Assembly: GCF_001613935.1 (NCBI RefSeq)
Contig: NZ_LQCI01000005.1
Span: 1-38,380 of the forward strand
DNA: 38,380 nucleotides
Direction of reading: 5' to 3'
Source: Amycolatopsis regifaucium
GTDB taxonomy: Bacteria > Actinomycetota > Actinomycetes > Mycobacteriales > Pseudonocardiaceae
In this document: in pieces, positions 26,562 through 35,280 of the stretch
How positions within the stretch are numbered: position 1 is the stretch's first letter
Layout: every line of letters begins with the position of its first letter
The notes under the pieces: generated by a model
What the model was told of the DNA's origin: nothing
Database searches by the model: none
What the model saw: the letters and a program-made list of their open reading frames with translations, nothing else
Translations under genes and position numbers: made by a program

Positions 26562-27245
26562 TCAGCAGGGGGCTTCGCGGGCGGCCTTCAGCAGTGCCTG
26601 GTCGATCACCGGGGCACCTCCGCCCGTCGACTGCTCACCGCCGCCGCTGCCCTGCTGCGCCTTCGACCACCGGTCGAGCTGGTCGAGCACCCGGCGTGCC
26701 TCCGCCTTCGGGCGGATATCACCCAAAAGGGTGCCAGTGGTGAGCGTGACCGAAGCGTCCTTGCGGTTGTCCTTGACCAGCTCGGCGCACGGGACCACCA
26801 GGCTCAGCGTGCGGGCCGCGGCCGCGCCGTTCTCGCCGAAGCGGATCTGGCCGCGGCACTTGGCTTCGACCTTCTCGTATGCCGGGTCGGTGCTCGGCTC
26901 GAGCGCCTGGGTGAAGCCCATTTCCTTGAGCGTGCTGGTGACGATGCCGCCCTGGCCGCGGATCTGGGAGCCGTTGAGCACCTGGACGGCGACCTTGTCC
27001 GGCGGGACCGGAGCGCGGTCGTCCAGCCCGTCGTGTGCCAGCGGGGTGTAGGTGACGCCCGGTTGCGGGGCGGGTGGCGGATCGCAGCGGATCTTGGCCT
27101 CGATGTCGGCGTTGCTCGCCACGACGTTCACCCAGACGATCACCGCGCCGAGCGCCAGCACCCCGATCACGATGAGCGCGGGCAGCGGATTGCGCTTGCG
27201 ATACGGCTTCGCCCCGCGGTCCCCGATGCCGTTCCCCGACGCCAC
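26562..27245 (-). CDS. cei: Cell envelope integrity protein Cei (LytR C-terminal domain)
   Basis: 227 residues, GTG start. A short basic cytoplasmic N-terminus precedes one membrane helix (about 22-44), then an extracytoplasmic part. The LytR_C fold is recognised by VAVQVLNGSQIRGQGGIV (about 85-102) and a following LKEMGF. A Gly/Ser-rich stretch (about 195-210) precedes the end. Two cysteine pairs are possible (Cys 54 region, near 130, near 152 and at the C-terminus). In M. tuberculosis the positional orthologue, Rv2700, is required for envelope integrity; the function here is inferred from position and domain. Confidence 0.85.
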   Translation of the reverse strand: MASGNGIGDRGAKPYRKRNPLPALIVIGVLALGAVIVWVNVVASNADIEAKIRCDPPPAPQPGVTYTPLAHDGLDDRAPVPPDKVAVQVLNGSQIRGQGGIVTSTLKEMGFTQALEPSTDPAYEKVEAKCRGQIRFGENGAAAARTLSLVVPCAELVKDNRKDASVTLTTGTLLGDIRPKAEARRVLDQLDRWSKAQQGSGGGEQSTGGGAPVIDQALLKAAREAPC

Positions 27246-27700
27246 CTGCCAGTCCCTTCCCCAAAGCCCGGATCCCCGGACGGTGCGTCACCTCACCGTC
27301 GTGTCCGATCAGCCTAGGCGTTGAGGCGCAGGCGAGCGGCGCGGGCCTCCGGATAGCACCACGCGACGGCCACTCCGGGCAAGCGACCGGCCCCTGGAGG
27401 TGAGGTTCCCGATGCGGGGGCAACCCATTCGGACGAGAAGCGTCTCGGAGGACAGGTTCCCTCTGCTGGGTGACGTATTCGCGGCAATGTCTGACTCGTT
27501 GCAGAGCCGGTATCGGCGTGAGCTACCCTTCGCGGGCTCAGGCGGCAGTAAGAGGCGCAAAAGAGAGACCTCGCTCACTGCCGAGCCGGGCACAAACAGG
27601 GGCGCTGGGACGTTAACCAGCGGCACGAAGGATCCACGAGCCACGCGCTCGCGGGTCCGGGCCATCTGACATCGAAGCTGATCGCAGGGGTGAGGGACAA
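27246..27700. other. Divergent intergenic region, 455 bases
   Basis: This region lies between the cei start and the DUF4193 gene and must hold both promoters. A candidate for the rightward gene is TTGCAG (27499-27504) and TACCCT (27524-27529), with a 19-base spacer. An ATG frame at 27412-27669 has a perfect GGAGGTGA upstream but weak codon bias; it is treated among the findings. I see no RNA gene or stem-loop of note. Confidence 0.5.
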
Positions 27701-28009
27701 ATGGCGACCGACTACGACGCTCCGCGCCGCAGCGAAGCCGACGAGCTGGCCGAAGACTCGTTGGAAGAGCTCAAGGCACGGCGCAACGAAAATCAGTCCG
27801 GCGTCGTGGACGTCGACGAGGACGCGACCGCCGAAAACTTCGAGCTGCCGGGCGCGGATCTCTCCGGACTTTCCGGGGAGGACCTGACCGTCAAGGTCGT
27901 GCCCAAGCAGGCCGACGAGTTCACCTGCTCCGTCTGCTTCCTGGTGCATCACCGCAGCAGGCTGGCGGAGGAGAGTGGCGGACGGCTCATCTGCCGCGAC
28001 TGCGCCTGA
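27701..28009 (+). CDS. DUF4193 zinc-ribbon protein
   Basis: 102 residues, ATG with GAGGGA seven bases upstream. The acidic N-terminal two thirds end in a zinc ribbon with CSVC and CRDC pairs separated by 20 residues. The family is small, highly conserved and confined to actinobacteria. Its function is unknown. The positional counterpart in M. tuberculosis is Rv2699c. The first 60 residues are probably disordered. A strong terminator follows. Confidence 0.92.
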   Translation: MATDYDAPRRSEADELAEDSLEELKARRNENQSGVVDVDEDATAENFELPGADLSGLSGEDLTVKVVPKQADEFTCSVCFLVHHRSRLAEESGGRLICRDCA

Positions 28010-28067
28010 GCCTACGGGCACAGGGGACGGCGCGACAGGGGTTTCGGGGTTCTCGACAGGAATGATC

Positions 28068-28098
28068 AAGGGGGCCGGCCGTGAGGCCGGCCCCCTTT
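28068..28098. terminator. Hairpin terminator between DUF4193 and DUF3093 genes
   Basis: Perfect 13-base stem (28068-28080 with 28085-28097) and a GTGA tetraloop between two convergent genes. A short T-run follows on the plus strand, so it mainly serves the DUF4193 gene, and possibly both. Confidence 0.85.
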
Positions 28099-28116
28099 CC
28101 GTTGTCTTCCCGCTTG

Positions 28117-28599
28117 TCAAGACCTGCTGACGGGATGGCGGAGCAGCTCGGCCACCTTCTCCGGGTGCCGGGTGCTGAACAGCCAGTACGGCGTGGGATC
28201 TTCGGGATCGGTGAGCCAGACCCGCACCACCGGGCCGATCCAGCCCCGATGCAGCACGAACGCGGCCGGATCGGCGTCGCGGCCGAGTGCCTTCCGCTTC
28301 TCTTCCTTGTCGATGACCTCGACGACGCCCGCGTACTTCAGCGGCAGGTGCGCGTCGCGGAGCCACAGTTCCGGCTCGCCGCCGCCGGTGACCCGCACCC
28401 GGGAGCGGCCGAGCGAGATCATCAGCGCGATCACCGCGGGGATCAGCACCACGTACGGCAGCCAGCCGCGGAGCCCGGGATAACCCATGTCGATCTCCGC
28501 CGCGAGCAGCCCGCCGCCCAGCAGCGGTAACGGCCAGCCCCACCACGGGACGTAGAGCCGCTCTGAATGCTTGACGGCGCCGCCTTCGGCCGTGCTCAC
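28117..28599 (-). CDS. DUF3093 membrane protein
   Basis: 160 residues from GTG 28599 with GAAAG upstream. Two hydrophobic helices near the N-terminus (about 18-36 and 45-66, the second after a [11 protein letters not shown] start) precede a soluble beta-rich domain rich in Trp, Arg and Asp that ends in a helix. The family is actinobacterial and of unknown function; Rv2698 is the positional counterpart. It is divergent from dut with 36 bases between starts. Confidence 0.88.
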   Translation of the reverse strand: MSTAEGGAVKHSERLYVPWWGWPLPLLGGGLLAAEIDMGYPGLRGWLPYVVLIPAVIALMISLGRSRVRVTGGGEPELWLRDAHLPLKYAGVVEVIDKEEKRKALGRDADPAAFVLHRGWIGPVVRVWLTDPEDPTPYWLFSTRHPEKVAELLRHPVSRS

Positions 28600-28635
28600 G
28601 CTTTCACCCACGCCTTCAGGGTAGTCTCGCCGCCC

Positions 28636-29118
28636 GTGTCCACCGTTCAGGTACTGCTTTCCCGGATCGATCCTTCGGTCCCCCTCCCCGCCTACGCGCG
28701 CCCCGGCGACGCGGGCGCCGATCTCGTCACCACCTCGGATCTCGTGCTCGCGCCCGGCGAACGCGGCGTGGTCGGGACCGGGGTCGCGATCGCCCTGCCG
28801 CCCGGGTACGCGGGCTTCGTCCACCCACGGTCGGGCCTGGCGGCCCGGGTCGGCCTCTCGGTGGTGAACACGCCCGGCACGATCGACTCCGGGTACCGCG
28901 GTGAGATCCGCGTCTGCCTGATCAACCATGATCTCTCCGAGAAGGTCGTGCTCACCCGCGGCGACCGGATCGCGCAGCTGGTCGTGCAACGGGTCGAACA
29001 GGCCGAGTTCGTCGAGGTCGCCGAGCTCGAGTCGTCCGAGCGCGGCGAGGGAGGGTATGGCTCCACGGGCGGACACGCCACACTGGGAGCCGGAGCCAGG
29101 GAAGGAACGGAGAACTAG
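28636..29118 (+). CDS. dut: dUTP diphosphatase
   Basis: 160 residues, GTG start. All five motifs of the trimeric dUTPase are present: [43 protein letters not shown] and the C-terminal glycine-rich arm [13 protein letters not shown]. It hydrolyses dUTP to dUMP and pyrophosphate, protecting DNA from uracil and supplying thymidylate synthesis. A -10-like TAGTCT (28622-28627) lies eight bases before the GTG and no ribosome site is visible, so the message may be leaderless. Its stop overlaps the next start by one base. Confidence 0.97.
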   Translation: MSTVQVLLSRIDPSVPLPAYARPGDAGADLVTTSDLVLAPGERGVVGTGVAIALPPGYAGFVHPRSGLAARVGLSVVNTPGTIDSGYRGEIRVCLINHDLSEKVVLTRGDRIAQLVVQRVEQAEFVEVAELESSERGEGGYGSTGGHATLGAGAREGTEN

Positions 29119-29780
29119 TGGGGATTTTCGGTCGCAAGCGCGCGGCGAAGCCCGGCGGACGGCACGCCGCGCCCGAGGTCGAGGACCGTCCCGGCGCCGT
29201 CGAGGACGGCGCCGAGGAGATCGAGCCGCAGCTGTCGGAGACCGCCGACGGCCCCTTCGACATCGCCGACGCGCCCGAGGACGGCATCCCGAGGATCGAC
29301 CTCGGTTCGGTGAAGGTCCCGGTGCCCGACGGTTCCCAGGTCCAGGTCGAGATGGACCCGGAAAGCGGCGGCGTCCGCGCGGTGCACGTCGTCACCGAAC
29401 AGGGCCAGATCACCGTCAGTGGCTACGCGGCGCCCCGGTCGGGCGGGCTGTGGAAGGACGTCAGCACCGAGCTCACCGAGCAGCTGCGCGCCGACGGCGC
29501 CAAGGTCTCGGTCGGCATGGGGGAGTGGGGGCTGGAGCTGTCCGCGATCGTCGGTGACGTGGCGCTGCGTTTCGTCGGGGTCGACGGTCCGCGCTGGATG
29601 CTCCGCGGCGTCATCGCCGGGCCGCAGTCGCAGGCGTCACAGGCGCCCGCGGTGCTGCGCGAGATCGTGCGGCACACCATCGTCGACCGCGGTGACGCTC
29701 CGATGCCGGTCCGCACCCCGCTGACCATCACGCTGCCCGACGCGGTCGCGCAGCACATCGCCGAGCAGCAGCAGGGTTAG
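29118..29780 (+). CDS. DUF3710 protein
   Basis: 220 residues. GTG 29118 overlaps the dut stop (TAGTG), so translation is coupled to dut. The acidic, probably disordered first 55 residues (GRKRAAKPGG then many Asp/Glu) precede a mixed alpha/beta domain with WMLRGVIAG. The family is conserved in actinobacteria and of unknown function; the positional counterpart is Rv2696c. Its last four bases overlap the convergent alpha/beta-hydrolase gene. Confidence 0.88.
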   Translation: MGIFGRKRAAKPGGRHAAPEVEDRPGAVEDGAEEIEPQLSETADGPFDIADAPEDGIPRIDLGSVKVPVPDGSQVQVEMDPESGGVRAVHVVTEQGQITVSGYAAPRSGGLWKDVSTELTEQLRADGAKVSVGMGEWGLELSAIVGDVALRFVGVDGPRWMLRGVIAGPQSQASQAPAVLREIVRHTIVDRGDAPMPVRTPLTITLPDAVAQHIAEQQQG

Positions 29781-30487
29781 CGGCAGGCCCTCAGCCAGGC
29801 CAGCACGGTCGCCCGGCCCAGGGATTCCCGGTCCGCGCCGAGGGCGGTGAGCGTCGACTCGCCGACCTCGGCGCGCGGGAGGGCCTCCGCCCAGGCGCGG
29901 GCGACCGCCACCGGGTGGATCGGGTCGTCCACGCACGCGCCGATCCCGGCGGGCACGTCGAGGCCCTTCAGGTCATCGAGTTCCGGGGCGGCGCGGGACG
30001 CCGCCGTCCGCAGACTCGCCGCGAGTCCGTCGCCGTGACGGCGCCACGCCCGGCCGAGTTCCGCCGAAAGCCACTCCGGGACGCCGTCGGCCGATTTCGC
30101 CAGCGCGCCGTCGACCCCGTTTTCGGCCACCAGATCCGCTGAGAGCCGCGCGGCCAGCGACGCGGGTGCTTGCCCGGCCGGGCCGTTCCAGGCCGGGAGA
30201 GCGGCCAACAGGCCGGTGCAGCGGCCGGAATCGCGGGCCGCCCACTCCGCGGCGAGGTGCGCGCCGAACGAGATGCCGCCGACCAGCAGCGGCCCGTGCG
30301 CGTCGGCCAGCCGGTCCAGCTCCTCGAGATAGCCGTCCGCGAGCCGGTCTCCCGGTGGCGGCGGCGGTGCGAGCAACCGGATGCCGAGCGCCCGAAGCGG
30401 GCCGGAGAACACGGCGCGGACGAACACTTCGTCGGACCCGGTACCGGGGAGCACTACTGCCGTCGTAGGCGGAATAGCGGAGGTCAC
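29777..30487 (-). CDS. Alpha/beta-hydrolase fold protein
   Basis: 236 residues from GTG 30487, preceded by GGGAGAGGA. A longer frame to 30505 has less support. The nucleophile elbow is GGISFGAHLA, with Ser in GxSxG. The acid is probably Asp in CVDDPIHP. I cannot find the histidine with confidence: the usual place near the C-terminus reads TLTALGADRE. It corresponds in position to Rv2695, for which no activity is known to me. The substrate is not predictable. Confidence 0.78.
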   Translation of the reverse strand: MTSAIPPTTAVVLPGTGSDEVFVRAVFSGPLRALGIRLLAPPPPPGDRLADGYLEELDRLADAHGPLLVGGISFGAHLAAEWAARDSGRCTGLLAALPAWNGPAGQAPASLAARLSADLVAENGVDGALAKSADGVPEWLSAELGRAWRRHGDGLAASLRTAASRAAPELDDLKGLDVPAGIGACVDDPIHPVAVARAWAEALPRAEVGESTLTALGADRESLGRATVLAWLRACR

Positions 30488-30589
30488 GTTGCGATCCTCT
30501 CCCAAACCGGTTTCCCTGGCTGAACACAGTTACGCTGGATTACGCACGGGCCGTTCGAGTCGGGGGCCCCGGAGCACAGGAGCACCGTT

Positions 30590-30970
30590 ATGTCCGCCAA
30601 AGACGGCGGCTACTTCAGCCGGTTGGTTCGCAAGCTGACCAGCGACGTCGAGGATCTCGACGCCGACGATCTGTCCGAAAAATCCGAGGCGGGCGGGGCG
30701 CAGCGCGCCTGTGACTGCCGTTCGGGCGAAGAGGTGACGGTGCTCGGCAGGCTCCGCAGCGTGGAACTCTGCCCGACCAACGAGGCCGCGACACTGCAGG
30801 CCGAGCTGTTCGACGGCACACAGGGTGTGACGCTAATCTGGCTCGGACGCCGCCGGATCGCCGGAATCGAACCCGGGCGAACCATCAAGGTGCGCGGCCG
30901 GATGGCCGAACGTGATGGTCAGAAGGTGCTGTACAACCCCTATTACGAACTTCAGAGCCCTGTGAGTTGA
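30590..30970 (+). CDS. OB-fold nucleic-acid-binding protein
   Basis: 126 residues, ATG with AGGAG nine bases upstream. After 45 mostly polar residues comes an OB fold of about 75 residues (EEVTVLGRLRSVEL to QKVLYNPYYELQS), with the strand pattern of tRNA-synthetase and RecG-like anticodon/OB domains. It probably binds single-stranded nucleic acid. The positional counterpart is Rv2694c. The DUF3159 gene starts nine bases downstream, so both are in one transcript. Confidence 0.9.
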   Translation: MSAKDGGYFSRLVRKLTSDVEDLDADDLSEKSEAGGAQRACDCRSGEEVTVLGRLRSVELCPTNEAATLQAELFDGTQGVTLIWLGRRRIAGIEPGRTIKVRGRMAERDGQKVLYNPYYELQSPVS

Positions 30971-30979
30971 TCCCGTATC

Positions 30980-31723
30980 GTGACTGAACCCGCCGGCGGC
31001 GAGCAGAAGAAGACCGGGGAACCGGACGACGGCAAGAAGCCCCAGCCCACCCTGCTTGAACAGATGGGCGGGCTGTCGGGGCTGTTCTACTCCTCACTGC
31101 CCGTCATCGTGTTCGTGATCGCGAACGCGATCTTCGGCCTGACCGTCGGCATCTGGGCGGCCGTCGGCAGCGCGGTGGCCATCACGGTGCTGCGGATCGT
31201 GCGGAAGGAACCGCTGCAGCCAGCCATCTCCGGCTTCTTCGGCGTGGCGATCGCGGCGTTCATCGCCTACCGCACCGGTTCGGCCAAGGGTTTCTTCCTC
31301 TTCGGGATCTGGACCAGCCTGGTCTACTTCGGTGTCTTCGTGCTGTCGATCGTGGTCCGCTGGCCGCTCGCCGGCGTGGTGTGGAACGCGCTCAACGGCA
31401 ACGGCCACGCCTGGCGCAAGGACAAGAAGTCGCTGGTCTCCTATTCGATCGCGACCGGCGCCATGGCGCTGATCTTCGGCGCCCGGTTCATCGTGCAGCG
31501 CTGGCTCTACGACGAGGACTACACCGGCTGGCTGGCCTTCGCGAAGATCGCGATGGGCTACCCGCTCTACGCGCTCGGCCTGCTCACCGTCGTCTGGGCG
31601 GTGCGGCGGTCGGAGAAGCACCTCAAGGCGTTGGGTGAGGCGACGCCTCCCGAGGAGACCGACGCCGAGATCGAGGCGCGGCTGCGGGAGAAGTACGCCC
31701 AGGCGCCCGGCGTGGAGAACTAG
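30980..31723 (+). CDS. DUF3159 integral membrane protein
   Basis: 247 residues, GTG 30980, nine bases after the OB-fold gene. A polar N-terminus of about 30 residues is followed by six or so helices in the segment 38-225, with the conserved loop VVWNALNGNGHAWRKDKK between helices. A charged C-terminus rich in Glu closes it. The family is found in actinobacteria and its function is unknown; Rv2693c is the positional counterpart. Confidence 0.9.
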   Translation: MTEPAGGEQKKTGEPDDGKKPQPTLLEQMGGLSGLFYSSLPVIVFVIANAIFGLTVGIWAAVGSAVAITVLRIVRKEPLQPAISGFFGVAIAAFIAYRTGSAKGFFLFGIWTSLVYFGVFVLSIVVRWPLAGVVWNALNGNGHAWRKDKKSLVSYSIATGAMALIFGARFIVQRWLYDEDYTGWLAFAKIAMGYPLYALGLLTVVWAVRRSEKHLKALGEATPPEETDAEIEARLREKYAQAPGVEN

Positions 31724-31745
31724 CCTCTCCCGTCAAGCCCCTCGT

Positions 31746-31798
31746 GCTATGAAAGGCCCCTTCATTGCAAATTTCGCAATGAAGGGGCCTTTCATAGC
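31746..31798. repeat. Long palindrome, family 1
   Basis: Perfect 23-base arms (31746-31768 and 31776-31798) around AAATTTC. It lies between the convergent stops of the DUF3159 gene (31723) and trkA (31825). The core is the same as at 7072, with the two half-blocks in swapped order. Confidence 0.92.
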
Positions 31799-31824
31799 GC
31801 TTGAGGTGCGTGCGAAAGGGCCGC

Positions 31825-32481
31825 TCAGTAACCCAGCGCGGTCCGGATCTCCGGTTCCACGTCCGAGGTCGCCACGAACAGCAGCTCGTCACCCGGCTCC
31901 AGCGGGTCCTCCGGCTGCGGCACGATCACCCGGTCCCCGCGCAGGATGGTCACCAGAGCCGCGTCACGCGGCAGGTTGATCTCGCTGACCGCCTTGCCCG
32001 CCAGCGGAGTCTCCTCCGGGAGGGTGAGTTCGACCAGGTTCGCCTGGCTCTGCCGGAACGTCATCAGCCGCACCAGATCGCCGACGCTCACCGCCTCCTC
32101 GACCATCGCCGCGAGCATCCGCGGGGTCGAGACGGCGACGTCGACGCCCCAGGCGTCGTTGAACAGCCATTCGTTGGCCGGGTTGTTCACCCGTGCCACC
32201 ACCCGGCGCACCGCGAACTCGGTCTTCGCCAGCAGCGAGACCACCAAGTTCGCCTTGTCGTCGCCGGTCGCGGCGATCACGACGTCACACTGCTCGATGC
32301 CGGACTCTTCGAGGATCGACACCTCACACGCGTCGCCCAGCACCCAGTCCGCCTGCTCGACGGTGTGCGGCTCGAACTGGTCGGCTTCGCGCTCGATGAG
32401 CATCACCTGGTGGCGTCCGTCGATCAGCTCCGCGGCGATCGACCGGCCCACCGCGCCTGCCCCGGCAATCGCGACCCGCAT
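31825..32481 (-). CDS. trkA: Trk potassium regulator, single RCK unit (TrkA/CeoB)
   Basis: 218 residues. The Rossmann N-terminal domain has the dinucleotide loop GAGAVGRSIA (7-16) and an acidic residue after strand two (LIERE). The RCK_C domain (about 135-218) ends in GDELLFVA. The partner is encoded just upstream and the start overlaps its stop by one base. Escherichia coli TrkA carries two RCK units in one 458-residue chain; here they are two proteins, as with CeoB and CeoC of M. tuberculosis. They gate K+ uptake in response to nucleotides. Confidence 0.93.
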   Translation of the reverse strand: MRVAIAGAGAVGRSIAAELIDGRHQVMLIEREADQFEPHTVEQADWVLGDACEVSILEESGIEQCDVVIAATGDDKANLVVSLLAKTEFAVRRVVARVNNPANEWLFNDAWGVDVAVSTPRMLAAMVEEAVSVGDLVRLMTFRQSQANLVELTLPEETPLAGKAVSEINLPRDAALVTILRGDRVIVPQPEDPLEPGDELLFVATSDVEPEIRTALGY

Positions 32482-33146
32482 CAGTTCTCCTCTTCCGGTT
32501 CGCGAGCGGCGACGCTGGTCACGTCGCTGACGGTGCCCGACTTCGCGGCGACGTACACGACGTCGTCGGCCTGGATCACGGCCTTGGTGTCGGGCAGCAC
32601 GCCGGTGCCGAACCGCATGATGAACGCAACCCGCGCGCCGGTGGTGTCCTGCAGTTCGCGCACGCTGCGCCCGACCCAGCCTTCGTGCAGCGGCAGCTGC
32701 AGGAGCGCCACGCTGCCGGAGGGATCGCGCCACGCCGAGGCGACGCCGTCGGGCAGCAGGTTGCGCAGGAACCGGTCGGTCGTCCACGGGACGGTCGCCA
32801 CGGTCGGGATGCCCAGCCGCTCGTAGACCGCCGCGCGCTTGTGGTCGTAGATCCTGGCGACGACCTTGTCGATGCCGAAGTTCTCCCTGGCCACCCGCGC
32901 CGAGATGATGTTGGAGTTGTCGCCGCTGGACACCGCCGCGAAGGCACCCGCACGCTCGATCCCGGCCTCGATCAGCACCTGCCGGTCGAAGCCGACGCCG
33001 ACCACCTGCTGACCGTGGAAATCACTGCCGAGCCGCCGGAACGCCTGCCTGCTCTTGTCGATGACGGCGACGTCGTGCCCCAGCCGCTCCAGCGCCGCGG
33101 CAAGGGATGCGCCGACGCGGCCGCATCCCATGATCACCACGTGCAC
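32481..33146 (-). CDS. trkB: Trk potassium regulator, second single RCK unit (TrkB/CeoC)
   Basis: 221 residues from GTG 33146, with GGAGG six bases upstream; the longer frame to 33176 is not supported. Rossmann loop GCGRVGASLA (about 7-16), then AVIDKS after strand two, and an RCK_C domain from about 135. It is the partner of the TrkA protein in a two-gene operon. No TrkG/TrkH/KtrB channel is encoded in the window. The divergent neighbour is a KimA-like transporter, which may be the potassium permease served by or coordinated with this pair. Confidence 0.92.
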   Translation of the reverse strand: MHVVIMGCGRVGASLAAALERLGHDVAVIDKSRQAFRRLGSDFHGQQVVGVGFDRQVLIEAGIERAGAFAAVSSGDNSNIISARVARENFGIDKVVARIYDHKRAAVYERLGIPTVATVPWTTDRFLRNLLPDGVASAWRDPSGSVALLQLPLHEGWVGRSVRELQDTTGARVAFIMRFGTGVLPDTKAVIQADDVVYVAAKSGTVSDVTSVAAREPEEEN

Positions 33147-33231
33147 GCCCTGCCTCCTTAGTTTTCGGACGTTCACCCGTCCGCAGGTACCCAGACATAC
33201 CAGCGCCGAACCTACCGTGAGGGCCGCCCGT

Positions 33232-33237
33232 TACGCT
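33232..33237 (+). promoter_or_regulatory. Putative -10 of a leaderless promoter
   Basis: TACGCT fits the actinobacterial TAnnnT -10. It ends six bases before the GTG of the KimA-like gene, where no ribosome site is seen, so the message would start at or very near the start codon. Confidence 0.5.
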
Positions 33238-33243
33238 TCTGCG

Positions 33244-35280
33244 GTGTCGAAGTTCCCGACCGTATTGAAGCGGCTCGTCCTCGGACGTCCATTCCGGAGT
33301 GACCGCCTCTCGCATACGCTCCTCCCGAAGCGCATCGCGCTGCCGATTTTCGCGTCCGACGCGTTGTCGAGCGTCGCCTACGCGCCTGAGGAAATCTTTC
33401 TGACCCTCAGTGTCGCCGGCCTGTCCGCGTACGCCTTCGCGCCCTGGATCGGGGTCGCCGTCGCGGTCGTCATGCTGGTCGTGGTCGCCTCCTACCGGCA
33501 GAACGTGCACGCCTATCCCAGCGGTGGTGGCGACTACGAGGTCGCCAACACCAACCTCGGTGGCAAATTCGGGCTCACCGTGGCGAGTGCGCTGCTGGTC
33601 GACTACGTGCTCACGGTGGCGGTGTCGACTTCGTCCGGGGTGGCGAACATCGGCTCGGCCGTCCCGTGGGTCGCGCAGCACAAGGTGATCGTCGCGGTCG
33701 TCATCGTGGTCGTGCTGACGGCGTTGAATCTTCGCGGAGTTCGCGAATCGGGCAAAACCTTCGCCATTCCGGTCTACGGCTTCATCATCGGCATTCTCGG
33801 CATGGTGATCTGGGGGCTGATCGAAACGGCCTCCGGCGCCGACATGCGGGCCGAGAGCTCCTCTTTCGAATTGCACGAAGAAGCCTCTTTGACCGGCTTC
33901 GCGTTCTTCTTCCTGCTGCTGCGGACGTTCTCCTCCGGCGCGGCGGCGCTGACCGGGGTCGAGGCGATCAGCAACGGGGTCCCGGCGTTCCAGAAGCCGA
34001 AATCCAAGAACGCGGCGACCACCCTGCTGATGATGGGTGTGCTCGCGGTGACGATGCTGGTCGGCATCATCACACTGGCGATCGTCACCGACGTCAAATT
34101 CGCCGAGCATCCGGAAACGCAGCTCACCGGTACTCCGCCGGGCTACGAGCAGAAGACGATCGTCGCGCAGATCGCGCAGGCGGTGTTCTCCGACTTCACG
34201 CCGGCGTTCTACTATATCTCCTTCGCGACCGGCCTCATCCTGTTGCTGGCCGCGAACACCGCGTTCAACGGCTTTCCCGTGCTGGGCTCGATCCTCGCCC
34301 AGGACCGTTACCTGCCCCGTCAGCTGCACACCCGGGGCGACAGGCTGGCCTTCTCCAACGGCATCCTGTTCCTCGCGGCGTTCGCGCTGGTGCTGATCAT
34401 CGCGTTCGACGCCGAGGTCACGAAGCTTATCCAGCTCTACATCGTGGGCGTGTTCGTCTCGTTCACGATCAGCCAGGCGGGCATGCTCCGGCATTGGAAC
34501 CGGTTGCTGAGCAGGGAGACCGACCCCACGGCGCGGCGGCGGATGCGGCGATCGCAGACGGTCAACGCCATCGGCCTCACCATGACCGGCACCGTGCTGG
34601 TCATCGTGCTGATCACGAAGTTCCTGCTCGGCGCCTGGATCGCGATCGCGGCGATGGTGGCGATCTACATCCTGATGACCGCGATCCGGAAGCACTACGA
34701 CCGGGTCGCCGAGGAACTGCGGGAGATGGACCGCAAGCCGGCCGTGCTGCCTTCCCGCAACCACGCCATCGTGCTGATCTCGAAACTGCACCTGCCGACC
34801 CTGCGCGCGCTGTCCTACGCCAAGGCCGTGCGCCCCGACGTGCTCGAAGCGGTCACGGTGAACGTCGACGACCTCGAAACACGCAAACTCGTCCAAGAAT
34901 GGGACGACCACAATTTCAAAGTGCCGCTGAAGGTGATCGAGTCGCCGTATCGGGAGATCACGAAACCGGTACTGGACTACGTGAAGCGCGTCCGCGGCGA
35001 CAATCCGCGCAACGTGGTGACCGTGTTCATCCCCGAATACGTGGTGGGACACTGGTGGGAGCAGGTCCTGCACAACCAGAGCGCGCTGCGGCTCAAAGGA
35101 CGGCTCCTGTTCCAGCCCGGCGTCATGGTGACCAGCGTGCCGTGGCAGCTCGAATCGTCGGAAAAGGCGATCAGACGCGACCGGAAGGCGCGTCCCGCGG
35201 CGGGCGACGTGCGACGCGGATTCTCCCCCGTGGTCAAGCAGACCGAGAAGACTGAAAAGACTAAGGACAAAGCAGAATGA
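33244..35280 (+). CDS. APC-superfamily transporter, probably KimA-like potassium/proton symporter
   Basis: 678 residues, GTG 33244. The N-terminal SKFPTVLKRL...LPKRIALPIFASDALSSVAYAPEEI is followed by twelve helices (about 40-490). A cytosolic C-terminal domain of about 180 residues contains HAIVLISKLHLPTLRALSYAKA and IPEYVVGHWWEQVLHNQ. This combination resembles KimA (YdaO) of Bacillus subtilis, a high-affinity K+ importer controlled by cyclic di-AMP, more than ordinary amino-acid permeases. The trkB gene beside it fits potassium transport. Annotation pipelines usually call it an amino-acid permease; Rv2690c is the positional counterpart. Its stop overlaps the next gene's start (ATGA). Confidence 0.85.
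   Translation: MSKFPTVLKRLVLGRPFRSDRLSHTLLPKRIALPIFASDALSSVAYAPEEIFLTLSVAGLSAYAFAPWIGVAVAVVMLVVVASYRQNVHAYPSGGGDYEVANTNLGGKFGLTVASALLVDYVLTVAVSTSSGVANIGSAVPWVAQHKVIVAVVIVVVLTALNLRGVRESGKTFAIPVYGFIIGILGMVIWGLIETASGADMRAESSSFELHEEASLTGFAFFFLLLRTFSSGAAALTGVEAISNGVPAFQKPKSKNAATTLLMMGVLAVTMLVGIITLAIVTDVKFAEHPETQLTGTPPGYEQKTIVAQIAQAVFSDFTPAFYYISFATGLILLLAANTAFNGFPVLGSILAQDRYLPRQLHTRGDRLAFSNGILFLAAFALVLIIAFDAEVTKLIQLYIVGVFVSFTISQAGMLRHWNRLLSRETDPTARRRMRRSQTVNAIGLTMTGTVLVIVLITKFLLGAWIAIAAMVAIYILMTAIRKHYDRVAEELREMDRKPAVLPSRNHAIVLISKLHLPTLRALSYAKAVRPDVLEAVTVNVDDLETRKLVQEWDDHNFKVPLKVIESPYREITKPVLDYVKRVRGDNPRNVVTVFIPEYVVGHWWEQVLHNQSALRLKGRLLFQPGVMVTSVPWQLESSEKAIRRDRKARPAAGDVRRGFSPVVKQTEKTEKTKDKAE

Noticed and set aside
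26495..26743. Small proteins starting MKDAFIA or MKGPFIA at 7076, 26495 and 31747-like positions
   Set aside because: They are translations of the family 1 palindromes and run into antisense of real genes. They are a by-product of the repeat, not genes.
27309..27665. Minus-strand frame of 118 residues over the cei/DUF4193 gap
   Set aside because: It has no ribosome site, poor third-position bias and an arginine/serine-rich composition typical of a shadow frame.
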